From positions 269,960 through 333,959 of the forward strand of contig NZ_SOGN01000044.1 in assembly GCF_004403395.1 (NCBI RefSeq): 64,000 bases of DNA, read 5' to 3'. Each line of letters begins with the position of its first letter. The first letter of the stretch is position 1. Shown piece after piece: positions 1-8,740 of this stretch. Source of the DNA: Cryobacterium cheniae. GTDB taxonomy: Bacteria; Actinomycetota; Actinomycetes; Actinomycetales; Microbacteriaceae. The position numbers and the translations under genes were made by a program. The notes under the pieces were generated by a model. The model saw only the letters and a program-made list of their open reading frames with translations. It ran no database searches and had not been told where the DNA came from.

Positions 1-1010
1 TCGAGGTCGTAGCCGGATTCGACCAGCATCAGGATGGCCAGGGCCGCGTTGGCGGCCATGAACCAGCCGACCAGAGGGACCCTGGTCTGCAGGCGGCGAC
101 CTTCCGGTCCCTCGAGCAGGAACTCGGTGTCCAGCGCGCTTTCGGAGACGATGGACATGTGCCAGTCGGCGGCGACGTCCGGGTTACTGCTCAGGGTGGT
201 GACCGGGATGCGGCACTCGTCGACGATCCGGCGGCCCCACTCGGAGTCGACCGTGATGACGCCCCGCCGGGAGCGGTCGGGCTGGAACAGCTCGAGTTTG
301 GCCTGGAAGTACTCGTCGAGGCTCGCGTAATCGTCGAGGTGGTCGTGGCTCAGGTTCGTGAACCCGGCGACGTCGAAGACGAGTCCGTCCACGCGGTGAC
401 GGGTCAGCGCCTGCGCCGACACCTCGATGGCGACGGCGCGCACCTCTGCTTCCCGCATGCGGGAGAGGAGGGCGTGCAGCTCGGTTGCCTCCGGGGTCGT
501 CAGCGAGCTCACCACGGCCAGGTCGCCGATGCGGCGCTCGGCCGTCGACGTGAGGCCGGATACGACGCCGAGCTGGTTGAGGAGGGCGAAGAGGAGGTAG
601 ACCACACTGGTCTTGCCGTTGGTGCCGGTGACCGCGAAGAGCGTGGCCGGGTTGTCGTCGGTGCGGTAGATCCAGGCGGCGACGGCTCCCAGCGCGGCAC
701 GCGCGTCCGGGGTCACCAGGATGGGCAGGCCGCTTCCGGCGGCCAGCAGCGCGCCGGCCTCATCGGTCAGGATCGCGACCGCGCCGGATTCGCGGGCGCC
801 GGCGGCGTAGGACGCGCCATGACTGGCCCGTCCGGGCACGCCGACATAGAGGTCTCCGGGTTGAACGGTTCGGGAGCTCAGGCTCACTCCGGTGACCTCG
901 AGGCCATCGACGTCGCCGATCACATACAGTTCGAATTCATCGGCTAGTCCCGACAACGATCTGGGGACCGGATGCTGAGGACGGAGAGCCGAGGGTGCCA
1001 CTTCGGTCAC
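1..1010 (-). CDS. murE: UDP-N-acetylmuramoyl-tripeptide synthetase (MurE), 3' end cut by window
   Basis: Cytoplasmic Mur ligase that adds the third amino acid (diaminopimelate or lysine) to UDP-MurNAc-Ala-Glu in peptidoglycan precursor synthesis. About 336 codons are visible from a GTG start at 1010. The ATP-binding loop VTGTNGKTS reads on the minus strand near 620-640. The central-domain motif FMAANAALAILML lies close to the window edge, so the C-terminal domain is missing only because the window ends. It begins 13 bases after the ftsI stop, as in the usual dcw order, so co-transcription with ftsI is expected. Which amino acid is added cannot be read from this part. Confidence 0.93.
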   Translation of the reverse strand, partial: MTEVAPSALRPQHPVPRSLSGLADEFELYVIGDVDGLEVTGVSLSSRTVQPGDLYVGVPGRASHGASYAAGARESGAVAILTDEAGALLAAGSGLPILVTPDARAALGAVAAWIYRTDDNPATLFAVTGTNGKTSVVYLLFALLNQLGVVSGLTSTAERRIGDLAVVSSLTTPEATELHALLSRMREAEVRAVAIEVSAQALTRHRVDGLVFDVAGFTNLSHDHLDDYASLDEYFQAKLELFQPDRSRRGVITVDSEWGRRIVDECRIPVTTLSSNPDVAADWHMSIVSESALDTEFLLEGPEGRRLQTRVPLVGWFMAANAALAILMLVESGYDL

Positions 1011-1023
1011 GGGGCTCGCTTTC

Positions 1024-2814
1024 TTACCAGGTACCGGGAAGGGCAGGCGCGGTGGCGCCCGATGGGACCGCCCGGTACTTCTTCAGCACCTGACTCATGA
1101 CCTCCTGGAAGATCGGAGCAGATGCGGCTGAAGAATTCAGTTTAACAGGATCGGCGAGGCTGACCGACACGACGTATTGCGGATCGTCGGCGGGCGCGAA
1201 GCCGGAGACCGATACCAGATACCCCTTGGTGTATCCACCCTGACCGTCGGGCATCTGCGCCGTCCCGGTCTTCGCCGCCACCCGGTAGCCCGGGATTGCC
1301 CACGTTTTGGCCAGCCAGGCCTTCTGGTAGACCATCTCGAGGATATCGGCGGTGTCGCGGGCGGCCTTGGCCGACACGACCGGGGTTCCGACGGCGCCCG
1401 GCACATCCGTCATGGTGCCGTCAGCGTGGCGACACCCGGCGACCAGCTGCACGGGCATCCGCACGCCGTTGTTGGCCAGGGTCTGGTACATGCTCGAAAC
1501 CTGCAAAGCCGTCGTGGTCAGCCCCTGGCCGAACATGGTGGCGTACTTGGTCTGGTTGTCCCAGTCTTCATAGGGGCGCAGGGTGCCGGACTCCTCGGCG
1601 AGGAATCCCGATTCCGAGGCGGAGCCGACACCGAACCTGGTCATGTAGTCGTACCGCTGCTGGTCGCTGAGCAACTCGCCGAACTTCGACATGCCCGTGT
1701 TCGATGATTCGATCATCACGCCCGTCAGCGTGAGGTTCAGGTCGGCGTGGTTGGAGCTGTCGTTGACGTTGGCGCCGTTGGGCGGCAGGTACCGGTATGG
1801 CGCGACGACCCTCGACGCCGGGGTGGCCAGCCCGGCGTCGAGAACGGATGCCGTCGTCAGCGCCTTGAACGTCGAACCGGGCTCGAAGGGGGACGTGAAG
1901 GCCCGGGATCCGCGGTCGTCCGCCTCGGGGGTGCCATTGACGTTGTTGGGGTCGACGGAGGGGTAGTCCGCGACGGCCACAAGCTTGCCGGTCTTCACCT
2001 CCTGCACCACCACGTTGCCCCAGGCCGCGCCCGTGGCGACGGCCTGTTCAGCCAGCACCTGCTGCACGAACCACTGCAGGTCGGCGTCGATGGTCGTGAC
2101 GATGTCACCGCCATCCTTGGCCTGAGCGGTGGTGACGGTGCTCTGGGGCAGCCGCACGCCGTCCGCGCCCTTTTCGTAGGTCTCGGTTCCGTTGGTGCTC
2201 GCGAGGCAGGCGTCCTGGCCGAGTTCGATGCCGGCCTGGGGCTCTCCCCCGGAGGAGACGAATCCGACCAGGTTGCCGGCCACGGCTCCGTCCGGGTAGA
2301 CCCTGCCCGGGTTCTTCTCCGCGTACATCCATGGGATGTCGAGCTTGTCGATGGCGCGGAACACCGCGACGTCCACGGCCCGCATGACGACGGCGTAGTC
2401 GGAGTCCTTATCGGCGGCGAGGGATGCGGCGATGATCTGGAGGATCTCGTCGCCGGTCTGCCCGGTGATGGCGCCCACCTCCGCGGCCGCCTGCGCGACC
2501 GTCACGGTCACGTCACCGGTGTCGGTGCTGCGGTCGAATTCCCTGGCGTTCCGCGGGGACAGGGTGATGTTGTAGCGCATCACCGTGCCGGCCAGGACGA
2601 CCCCGTTCGCGTCGACGATGTCCCCGCGGGATCCGAAGACGGGCTGCTCGACCGACCGGTTGCCCAGCGAATCGGCGCTCAGCGCTTCGGCGCGCACGAC
2701 CTGGATGTCGATGAGCCTGACCACGAACACGGCAACGAAAACGAACAGGAACAGGATCGTCACGGCAGTGCGCCGCCTGCTGGACCGGGTGCTGAACCGG
2801 GTGCTGCTCGCCAC
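1024..2814 (-). CDS. ftsI: Division penicillin-binding protein (FtsI/PBP3 class)
   Basis: Class B penicillin-binding protein, the septal peptidoglycan transpeptidase. It is 596 aa with a GTG start, an Arg-rich cytoplasmic N-terminus (about 1-16), one membrane segment (about 17-35), a PBP dimerisation domain, then the transpeptidase domain. The three active-site motifs are present: STFK with catalytic Ser314 and Lys317, SSN at 370-372, and KTGTA starting at Lys515. It lies between the ftsL-like gene (113-base gap) and murE, which supports FtsI rather than an elongation-type PBP2. The N-terminal codons contain a short imperfect DNA repeat giving STRFSTRSS, so the exact start is slightly uncertain. 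Confidence 0.95.
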   Translation of the reverse strand: MASSTRFSTRSSRRRTAVTILFLFVFVAVFVVRLIDIQVVRAEALSADSLGNRSVEQPVFGSRGDIVDANGVVLAGTVMRYNITLSPRNAREFDRSTDTGDVTVTVAQAAAEVGAITGQTGDEILQIIAASLAADKDSDYAVVMRAVDVAVFRAIDKLDIPWMYAEKNPGRVYPDGAVAGNLVGFVSSGGEPQAGIELGQDACLASTNGTETYEKGADGVRLPQSTVTTAQAKDGGDIVTTIDADLQWFVQQVLAEQAVATGAAWGNVVVQEVKTGKLVAVADYPSVDPNNVNGTPEADDRGSRAFTSPFEPGSTFKALTTASVLDAGLATPASRVVAPYRYLPPNGANVNDSSNHADLNLTLTGVMIESSNTGMSKFGELLSDQQRYDYMTRFGVGSASESGFLAEESGTLRPYEDWDNQTKYATMFGQGLTTTALQVSSMYQTLANNGVRMPVQLVAGCRHADGTMTDVPGAVGTPVVSAKAARDTADILEMVYQKAWLAKTWAIPGYRVAAKTGTAQMPDGQGGYTKGYLVSVSGFAPADDPQYVVSVSLADPVKLNSSAASAPIFQEVMSQVLKKYRAVPSGATAPALPGTW

Positions 2815-2927
2815 CTGCGAATCCTTACTGCGGCCTGGGCCACGGGTTGGGCGCGTTCTGCGAACGAAACTGTTGGGAGGGAGGGCGCAGCGACACCCTT
2901 GATCGGGGTGGGCTGCACACGCGCGAG

Positions 2928-3521
2928 CTAGCGGGTCGTCGGCGTCGGTAAGGCGTTGGACTCCGCGGCCGGGGCGACCGCAGCGGGGCGCTCAGTCGTC
3001 GAACCGCCGACGCTGGCTCCCTGACCGGTGTTCTGCGGCAGATCCGTGACCAACGGTACGCCGGCCAGGAGCGAGTTCGGCACCAGACTCGCCGTACCGG
3101 CCTGGCTTCCGCTGGCGGAGGCCGGGGCGCCGAGCACGGCGCCGTCGGACAGGCGCAGGTACACCGGGTTGGAGTTGCTGACCATACCGAGCGCTTCCGC
3201 GTTCGCGGCCAGGCTCTGCGGGGACGACACCCGCACGAGGTCCTCGGTCACACTCTCCGCCGTGCGCCCGAGTTCGACCTGGCTGGCCTGCAGCCGGGAC
3301 ACCTCATAGGCGGACTGGGAGATCCCGACACTGAGCAGCAGCTGGGCGAGCACGATGGCCGCAACGCCGGTGACGGCCGAGAGGGCGTAGACGATCTTCG
3401 GACGCGCGTGTCGCTGGCTGCGCGGCGACACGATCTCGATGTGACGAGGCTCCGCCACCGGGGCGATGTCGGGGGTGGAGTCCCAGTTCGGTCGTAGGAC
3501 GCGGGCGAGATTGTCACTCAT
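2928..3521 (-). CDS. FtsL-like single-pass membrane protein of the dcw cluster
   Basis: 197-aa protein with a cytoplasmic N-terminus of about 40 residues, one membrane helix (about 43-65, [20 protein letters not shown]), a short coiled-coil-like stretch (about 72-100), then a Pro/Ala/Thr-rich tail predicted outside. Size, topology and position between rsmH and ftsI match the actinobacterial FtsL/Rv2164c group, which links FtsB/FtsQ to the division synthase. Sequence conservation in this family is very low, so the call rests mainly on position and topology. Its ATG overlaps the rsmH stop by 4 bases (ATGA), indicating translational coupling. Confidence 0.75.
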   Translation of the reverse strand: MSDNLARVLRPNWDSTPDIAPVAEPRHIEIVSPRSQRHARPKIVYALSAVTGVAAIVLAQLLLSVGISQSAYEVSRLQASQVELGRTAESVTEDLVRVSSPQSLAANAEALGMVSNSNPVYLRLSDGAVLGAPASASGSQAGTASLVPNSLLAGVPLVTDLPQNTGQGASVGGSTTERPAAVAPAAESNALPTPTTR

Positions 3522-4471
3522 GCGGCTCTCCTCAGTCGCTCGGCGGCGCGAAGGCGAACCGGCGTTGCGCGCGGGTTTTTCGCCTTTTCTTCATCCGAGG
3601 CCAGTTCGGCTCCTCGGATCAAAAGCTTGAACAGTGGTTTGTGTTCGGGCAGTTCGATCGGCAGTCCGGCGGGGGCGGTGGAGCCGGATGCCTTCGCCAG
3701 GATCTGCTTCACGATCCGGTCCTCGAGGGACTGGTAGGCCATGACGACGATGCGGCCACCGACGGCGACCGAGTCGAGCGCCGCGGGGATGGCGCGCTCG
3801 AGCACGGCGAGTTCCTGGTTGACCTCGATGCGCAGCGCCTGGAAGACCCGCTTCGCGGGATGGCCGGCGCGCTGAACGACGACCGGCGTGACGGCCGTGA
3901 TCACGGCGACCAGCTGGGCCGACCGCACGAACGGGATGGTGTCCCTGGCCTCGACGATTGCCTTGGCGTAGCGGGCCGCCAGCTTCTCCTCGCCGTACTC
4001 ATGGAAGATCCGGCGCAGTTCCTGCTCGCTGTAGGTGGCGAGGATGCGCTCGGCCGTCAGGTCGCTGGTGTTGTCCATGCGCATGTCCAGTGGAGCATCC
4101 TTGGAGTAGGAGAAGCCGCGCTCGACCCGGTCGAGCTGGAGCGAGGACACGCCGAGGTCGAAGAGCACCCCGGCCACCTCGGGGATGCCGAGGCCGGCCA
4201 GCGCGTCCTGGATTCCGTCGTAGACGGTGTGCACAAGGTGAACCCGGTCGCGGAACGGCTTCAGCCGCTCCTCGGCGATCGCGAGGGCGTCGAGGTCCCG
4301 GTCGAGTCCGACCAGGACCAGCTCGGGGAATCGCTGCAGGAATGCCTCGGCGTGCCCGCCCATGCCGAGCGTGGCGTCGACCAGGACGGCGCCGGGTCGT
4401 TCCAGTGCCGGGGCGAGCAGCTCGACGCAGCGGTCCAGCAGAACTGGGGTGTGGATGTCGTTGATGGCCAT
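3518..4471 (-). CDS. rsmH: 16S rRNA (cytosine-1402-N4)-methyltransferase RsmH
   Basis: S-adenosylmethionine-dependent methyltransferase for 16S rRNA C1402 (old name MraW). From ATG 4471 it is 317 aa and starts [19 protein letters not shown], the normal family N-terminus. An upstream in-frame ATG at 4504 adds only a non-conserved stretch. SAM-site motifs are [11 protein letters not shown] and [20 protein letters not shown] and the C-terminal [13 protein letters not shown] region are also present. It lies between mraZ and the ftsL-like gene in the normal dcw order. Confidence 0.96.
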   Translation of the reverse strand: MAINDIHTPVLLDRCVELLAPALERPGAVLVDATLGMGGHAEAFLQRFPELVLVGLDRDLDALAIAEERLKPFRDRVHLVHTVYDGIQDALAGLGIPEVAGVLFDLGVSSLQLDRVERGFSYSKDAPLDMRMDNTSDLTAERILATYSEQELRRIFHEYGEEKLAARYAKAIVEARDTIPFVRSAQLVAVITAVTPVVVQRAGHPAKRVFQALRIEVNQELAVLERAIPAALDSVAVGGRIVVMAYQSLEDRIVKQILAKASGSTAPAGLPIELPEHKPLFKLLIRGAELASDEEKAKNPRATPVRLRAAERLRRAA

Positions 4472-4567
4472 AGTCCCGGGTGGTTCCTGATTCCTGATCC
4501 CCATCCATTCGTCTCTGGCACCGGGGAAGTGTGTCAGGCAGAACGGCTGGGAGTCAGGCGTCAGGAG

Positions 4568-4999
4568 CTAGATGAGTCCCGGAATCACCTCCTCCGTGAT
4601 GTTGGCGAATGAATCTTCCTGTTCGGAGAGGTACGCGTCCCACGCGGCGGAGTCCCAGATCTCGACCCGGTTGCCGGCGCCGATCACGGTGAGGTCCCGG
4701 TCGAGCCCGGCCCAGGCGCGCAGGTTCGCGGGAATGGTCACCCGGTTCTGCTTGTCGGGCTGCTCGGCGCTCGCGCCGGAGAACATCATCCGGCTGAAGG
4801 ATCGCCCGCTCTGGTCCGTGAGCGGGGCCTGGGTGATCTTCGCGTAGTACTCCTCGAACTCCCGGGTCGTGAACACGTAGAGGCAGTTCTCCTGGCCCCG
4901 GGTCATGACGATTCCGGGAGACAGCTCGTCGCGGAATTTCGCGGGAAGGATGATGCGACCTTTTTCGTCGAGCTTGGGTGCATACGTGCCAAAGAACAT
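4568..4999 (-). CDS. mraZ: MraZ transcriptional regulator
   Basis: DNA-binding protein of the AbrB/SpoVT fold, 143 aa, first gene of the dcw cluster. Two MraZ half-repeats are visible: FFGTYAPKLDEKGRIILPAKFR at the N-terminus, and DKQNRVTIPANLRAWAGL in the second half. The family binds direct repeats in its own promoter and modulates dcw transcription. A matching three-repeat box lies about 40 bases upstream. The start at 4999 gives the conserved N-terminus; an ATG 4 bases earlier is out of frame. A run of seven G just upstream is the likely ribosome-binding site. Confidence 0.97.
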   Translation of the reverse strand: MFFGTYAPKLDEKGRIILPAKFRDELSPGIVMTRGQENCLYVFTTREFEEYYAKITQAPLTDQSGRSFSRMMFSGASAEQPDKQNRVTIPANLRAWAGLDRDLTVIGAGNRVEIWDSAAWDAYLSEQEDSFANITEEVIPGLI

Positions 5000-5022
5000 T
5001 CATCCCCCCCTTCTCATCCGAC

Positions 5023-5038
5023 CATGATCCGAATCATG
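5023..5038. promoter_or_regulatory. Perfect inverted repeat in the mraZ leader
   Basis: CATGAT-CCGA-ATCATG, a perfect 6+4+6 inverted repeat between the MraZ direct repeats and the mraZ start codon. It could be a second operator or an RNA hairpin near the ribosome-binding site. No family assignment is possible from sequence alone. Confidence 0.4.
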
Positions 5039-5039
5039 C

Positions 5040-5069
5040 TCCACTTTACTCCACTTTGATCCACCAAAC
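5040..5069 (-). promoter_or_regulatory. MraZ box: three 10-bp direct repeats
   Basis: Read on the minus strand, three units follow at exactly 10-bp spacing: GTTTGGTGGA, TCAAAGTGGA, GTAAAGTGGA. Each ends in GTGGA, and two have the fuller AAAGTGGA form. MraZ is known to bind repeated GTGG/TGGG-type boxes at about one-helix-turn spacing upstream of mraZ. Another GTGGA lies further up, near 5100. Confidence 0.8.
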
Positions 5070-5184
5070 AGGGATTCCGCGGGATTTTTGGAGAAATTCT
5101 CCACGGTGACCCGCATGATTACGGGGAAGACCCCAGTGGAGGGAAATTCATCGTCAGAGACCGATCCAGGCCGTTTCCGGGCAC

Positions 5185-5213
5185 AAAAAAAGGGCCGATC
5201 GAATGATCGGCCC
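5185..5213 (-). terminator. Rho-independent terminator of the DUF3040 gene
   Basis: Minus-strand hairpin with a perfect 9-bp stem GGGCCGATC / GATCGGCCC and a 4-base loop (5192-5213). It is followed by seven T residues in the minus-strand sense (plus-strand A run 5185-5191). It lies downstream of the DUF3040 gene and upstream of the mraZ promoter, separating the two units. Confidence 0.88.
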
Positions 5214-5256
5214 TGTCTGAGTGGAGCGGTGAAACTCTGTAGCTATGCGGAGGAGG

Positions 5257-5640
5257 TTACTGCTGGCCGTCCTGGCGGCGATCCCAGCGTTCGTTCATGC
5301 GATCCATGAACCCGCGCTGCGACGAACGTTGCTGTTGGTTCGGCCGGGAGCGCGGAGCGGCGGCCGACATCCGCCGGGCGGACTTGCTGGGCGTGGTCGC
5401 GATCAGGACCCCGGCGAACATGACGATGAAGCCCAGGACACCGAGCCAGAGCTGCTGAATGGCGACGCCGGCGATGAGTCCGGCAATACCGGCGACGGCG
5501 GCCAGGACCCCGAGAGAAATCGAGCGGTAGTTGGGGCGGAGATCGCTGCCTCCGACGGTCGCTACGAAGTCGGCGTCATTGTGGTAAAGGCCGCGCTCCA
5601 TCTCTTCGAGGAGTCGCTGCTCTTGTTCCGAAAGCGGCAT
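5257..5640 (-). CDS. DUF3040 small membrane protein
   Basis: 127 aa. The N-terminus MPLSEQEQRLLEEMERGLY is the hallmark of DUF3040, an uncharacterised actinobacterial family often found next to mraZ. Two adjacent membrane segments (about 48-64 and 68-87) are followed by a basic, Gln/Arg-rich tail ending RWDRRQDGQQ. The function is unknown. It is transcribed in the same direction as the dcw genes but has its own terminator. Confidence 0.85.
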   Translation of the reverse strand: MPLSEQEQRLLEEMERGLYHNDADFVATVGGSDLRPNYRSISLGVLAAVAGIAGLIAGVAIQQLWLGVLGFIVMFAGVLIATTPSKSARRMSAAAPRSRPNQQQRSSQRGFMDRMNERWDRRQDGQQ

Positions 5641-5702
5641 CTCATTCCTCCTGTTTGGGATCGAGCTGATTACCGTTCCGAGTCTAACCCCGCCGTCATG
5701 GC

Positions 5703-5708
5703 TAGGCT
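5703..5708 (+). promoter_or_regulatory. -10 element for a leaderless prenyl synthase transcript
   Basis: TAGGCT, followed by exactly six bases (AGGCAG) and then the GTG start at 5715. This places the expected transcription start at the start codon. No clear -35 is seen. Confidence 0.55.
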
Positions 5709-5714
5709 AGGCAG

Positions 5715-6836
5715 GTGGCGCAAAGCAATCATCTGATCGAACTGGTTCATTCTCGCATCGACGAGTTCCTCGAAACCCGTCAACCAATTGTGACTTCTGT
5801 CAGCCCCGATCTCACGCCACTGCTGGAGTTCTCACGGCAGTTTCTCAGCGGTGGCAAGCGTTTCCGGGCCCTGTTCTGTTACTGGGGCTGGCAGAGCGTC
5901 GGCACCGGTGGACCGGTCGGGTCCGGCCCGGATTCTGCCCGCTCCGGAGCCGCGTCGGCGCCGGTCATCTCCGCGGCGGCGGCCCTGGAAATCTTCCATG
6001 CGGCGGCCCTCGTCCACGACGACATCATCGACAATTCGGACACCCGGCGCGGCGCGGCTTCCGCCCACAAACTCTTCGAGGGCATGCACGTCCGGAGCGG
6101 CTGGGCCGGGAACCAGGTCGAGTTCGGCCGGGCGGCCGGAATCCTCCTCGGCGACCTCCTGCTGGGTTGGAGCGATGAGCTGCTCGACGAGGGGCTCGCC
6201 GCAGCCCCCGACGCGGCGGCCGCGGCCAGGGCTCGGATCGAGTTCAACCGGATGCGCACCGAGGTCACCGTGGGCCAGTACCTCGACATTCTCGAGGAAC
6301 GCGCCTGGCTCACCCAGCCCGAAACGGAGCTCTTCGACCGGGCGCTGCGGGTCATCGTCTTCAAATCGGCCAAGTACAGCGTGCAGGCGCCGCTCGTGAT
6401 CGGCGCGGCCCTGGCCGGCGCGGACGCGGAGCACCTCGACGCCCTGCGCGCGTTCGGACTGCCGCTCGGCATCGCCTTCCAGCTCCGCGACGACCTGCTC
6501 GGGGTGTTCGGCGACGCCTCCGTCACCGGCAAGCCGAGCGGCGACGACCTTCGTGAGGGCAAACGCACCGTGCTGGTCGCGCTGGCACGCGAGAACCTGA
6601 CGGACACGGCTCGCACGAACCTGGACGGGCTTCTCGGCGACCCGCTGCTGACGGAAACCCAGATCGGGATGCTGCAGCGCACCATCCTGGACAGCGGCGC
6701 CGTCGAACGGATCGAGGCCCTCATCCTCGCCAACGTCGCCGAGGCCCTGGCCGCCCTCGAGGGATCACCGATCAGCGGCGCGGTCACGACGCGTTTGACG
6801 GAGCTGGCCGAGACGGTGACCCGCCGCGCTTTCTAG
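5715..6836 (+). CDS. Long-chain polyprenyl diphosphate synthase
   Basis: Trans-prenyltransferase, 373 aa, condensing isopentenyl diphosphate onto an allylic diphosphate. The first Asp-rich motif is in LVHDDIIDNSDTRRG, the second in QLRDDLLGVFGD; the conserved GGKRFRALFCY is at the N-terminus. Its place beside the Rv2175c-like gene and the PASTA kinase parallels idsA2 (Rv2173) in M. tuberculosis. Chain length cannot be fixed; a quinone side chain or a C15-C20 product is possible. GTG start with a -10 element six bases upstream, so probably leaderless. Confidence 0.88.
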   Translation: MAQSNHLIELVHSRIDEFLETRQPIVTSVSPDLTPLLEFSRQFLSGGKRFRALFCYWGWQSVGTGGPVGSGPDSARSGAASAPVISAAAALEIFHAAALVHDDIIDNSDTRRGAASAHKLFEGMHVRSGWAGNQVEFGRAAGILLGDLLLGWSDELLDEGLAAAPDAAAAARARIEFNRMRTEVTVGQYLDILEERAWLTQPETELFDRALRVIVFKSAKYSVQAPLVIGAALAGADAEHLDALRAFGLPLGIAFQLRDDLLGVFGDASVTGKPSGDDLREGKRTVLVALARENLTDTARTNLDGLLGDPLLTETQIGMLQRTILDSGAVERIEALILANVAEALAALEGSPISGAVTTRLTELAETVTRRAF

Positions 6837-6837
6837 G

Positions 6838-7182
6838 TCAGGCGAGGGCCTGGGCGACCCGGCGCACCTCGGCCTTGCGGCCCGCAAGCAGCGCCTGCAC
6901 CGGGGGGACGCCCAGGCTGTCGTCCACCTCGATCAGCCAGCGCATCGCCTGCTCATCGCTGAAGCCGTCGTCGGAGAGCACGATCAGCGTGCCGCGCAGC
7001 TCGGGCAGCGGCGCCCCGTCCCGGATGAACGCGGCCGGAACCTGCAGCGGACCGTTGTCTCGGCGGATGGCGAGGAGCTGCTTGTCGTCGATCAGCTGAC
7101 GCACGCGGCTCTGGCTGACGCCGAGCACTCGGACGAGGTCGGGGATGGACAGCCACTCTTGATCTGAAAAAGATTCGGTCAC
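6838..7182 (-). CDS. Rv2175c-family DNA-binding protein
   Basis: 114 aa from a GTG at 7182 preceded by GGGAGG. The N-terminal winged-helix-like HTH includes LSIPDLVRVLGVSQSRVRQL; the rest matches the Rv2175c C-terminal domain (LIVLSDDGFSDEQAMRWL). In M. tuberculosis Rv2175c is DNA-binding and is phosphorylated by the adjacent kinase PknL. A PASTA kinase lies 1.6 kb away here, so a similar substrate relation is plausible but not shown. It is convergent with the prenyl synthase, with one base between the stops. Confidence 0.85.
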   Translation of the reverse strand: MTESFSDQEWLSIPDLVRVLGVSQSRVRQLIDDKQLLAIRRDNGPLQVPAAFIRDGAPLPELRGTLIVLSDDGFSDEQAMRWLIEVDDSLGVPPVQALLAGRKAEVRRVAQALA

Positions 7183-7328
7183 CTGACAAGCCTCCCATGA
7201 TTCGCGAAGGCGGACAAACTCCCGTAACGGTTTCGTGCGTGGTGTCACCCAGAACAGGGGCCAACCTGATTGACTCGGGAAAGGAACTGTGTCAGCACCG
7301 CTGCCGCATGCAATCGACGGGAGCGTAA

Positions 7329-8651
7329 ATGTCGGCACCAGCCAGCAGGAACAGTCCAGCCAGCAGCACCGGCGACATGAACAGTACGGCGCCCGGCGCG
7401 GGCCGCCACCGGCAGACGACCGAGCGCCGGGGCCTCGGCATCCTGGTGACCGTCCCGCTCGTGCTGATCAGCACGATCGCGATCAGCTTGAACCTGGCAT
7501 CGCCGGCGGAAGCCGCCGCCATCGCGAAGAAGCCGCTGAAGAGTAAAAGTCTTCTGCCGGCCGCTGTTCCGTCGGACCTCGGCCGGCAGAGCGTCTCCGC
7601 CGCTGCGGCGCCGACGCAGTACCAGGTTGTCGACGGTGACACCGTGAGCAGCGTGGCCGGTCGATTCGGTCTCTCCACCGCATCCGTGCTCGCCCTCAAC
7701 GGTCTGGGCTGGTCCGCGGTGATCTTCCCGGGACAGATGCTGACCCTGGCCGGCCAGGTGCAACCGTCCCCTCCGGCACCGGCACCGGTCGCCGCCGAGA
7801 TCACGCGCTACCTGATCCAGAGCGGAGACACCCTCTCCGGTGTCGCCGCCGCCCACGGGCTCTCCCTCGACGCGTTGCTCCGCGCGAACGGACTCGACGC
7901 CGGGAGCATCATCTTCCCCGGGCAGGCCGTCGTATTGCCACCGGCAGGCGGTGCGGGGCCGGCACCCGCCCCGAGCGCGCCTGCCACGGCTGCCGCCTCA
8001 CAGACCACCGCCCGCACGCACACGATCATCGCCGGCGAGACCATCGGAGCCCTCGCAGCCGCGGCGGGCGTCTTGGTGCAGTCCCTGCTCGACGCCAACG
8101 GCCTCGGCTGGTCCAGCATCATCTACCCCGGGCAGGTCCTGTCGATCCCTTCCGCCTCGGCCCCCACAACGCTGTCACTCGAACCGGCCATCCTGATCGA
8201 GGCGGCCATCACTCCGCCATCCGCCGTCCTCGGCGAGGTCACGCCGCTCAGCGAGGACATGCGCCGACACGCCGAGACCATCATCGCGATCGGGCGCCGG
8301 GCGGGCGCCGGCGATGCCGGCATCGTGATCGCACTGGCCGCCGCGGCCCAGGAATCCGGTCTGCGCAACGTGGAGCACGGCGACCGGGATTCCCTCGGCC
8401 TCTTCCAACAGCGACCCAGCTCCGGCTGGGGAACCCCCGAGCAGGTGCTGGACCCGGTGCGAGCCAGCCTCGCGTTCTTCGGTGGCCCGGTGAACCCCAA
8501 CCCCGGCATCACACGCGGGCTGCTGGACATCCCCGGCTGGGAGGCGATGACGGTGACCGAGGCCGCGCAGACCGTGCAGATCTCGGCCTTTCCGAACCAC
8601 TACGCGAAGTGGGAAACCTCGGCCCGGGCCTGGCTCACCGAACTCGGTTGA
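7329..8651 (+). CDS. Secreted triple-LysM protein with lysozyme-like C-terminal domain
   Basis: 440 aa. A basic N-terminus precedes a signal-peptide-like segment (about 39-60, LGILVTVPLVLISTIAISLNLA). Three LysM modules follow at about 97-140, 160-203 and 229-273; LysM binds peptidoglycan GlcNAc. The C-terminal domain (about 305-440) contains AAAAQESGLRNV and LGLFQQRPS, like the Glu-containing active-site region of lysozyme-type lytic enzymes, so muralytic activity is inferred. GGGAG lies 5 bases before ATG 7329; ATG 7377 is an alternative. It sits between the Rv2175c-like gene and the PASTA kinase, suggesting a wall-sensing neighbourhood. Confidence 0.85.
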   Translation: MSAPASRNSPASSTGDMNSTAPGAGRHRQTTERRGLGILVTVPLVLISTIAISLNLASPAEAAAIAKKPLKSKSLLPAAVPSDLGRQSVSAAAAPTQYQVVDGDTVSSVAGRFGLSTASVLALNGLGWSAVIFPGQMLTLAGQVQPSPPAPAPVAAEITRYLIQSGDTLSGVAAAHGLSLDALLRANGLDAGSIIFPGQAVVLPPAGGAGPAPAPSAPATAAASQTTARTHTIIAGETIGALAAAAGVLVQSLLDANGLGWSSIIYPGQVLSIPSASAPTTLSLEPAILIEAAITPPSAVLGEVTPLSEDMRRHAETIIAIGRRAGAGDAGIVIALAAAAQESGLRNVEHGDRDSLGLFQQRPSSGWGTPEQVLDPVRASLAFFGGPVNPNPGITRGLLDIPGWEAMTVTEAAQTVQISAFPNHYAKWETSARAWLTELG

Positions 8652-8673
8652 CCCGCGATTCGCAGCCATTCAA

Positions 8674-8691
8674 CCTCGAAAACTCTGACTT
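8674..8691. repeat. Intergenic motif related to the 63.85-kb element
   Basis: Minus-strand reading AAGTCAGAGTTTTCGAGG, closely similar to AAGTCGGAGTTTTTCGGG in the right arm of the inverted repeat at 63850-63875. It sits 22 bases after the LysM gene. A short hairpin GTTCC-N7-GGAAC follows at 8698-8714. Confidence 0.4.
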
Positions 8692-8728
8692 GCGAGTGTT
8701 CCAGCGCGAGGAACGGCGTGGGAATCCC

Positions 8729-8734
8729 TAGACT
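8729..8734 (+). promoter_or_regulatory. -10 element for leaderless PASTA-kinase transcript
   Basis: TAGACT, then six bases (CGACTA), then GTG at 8741. No ribosome-binding site is present, so the mRNA is expected to begin at or next to the start codon. Confidence 0.6.
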
Positions 8735-8740
8735 CGACTA

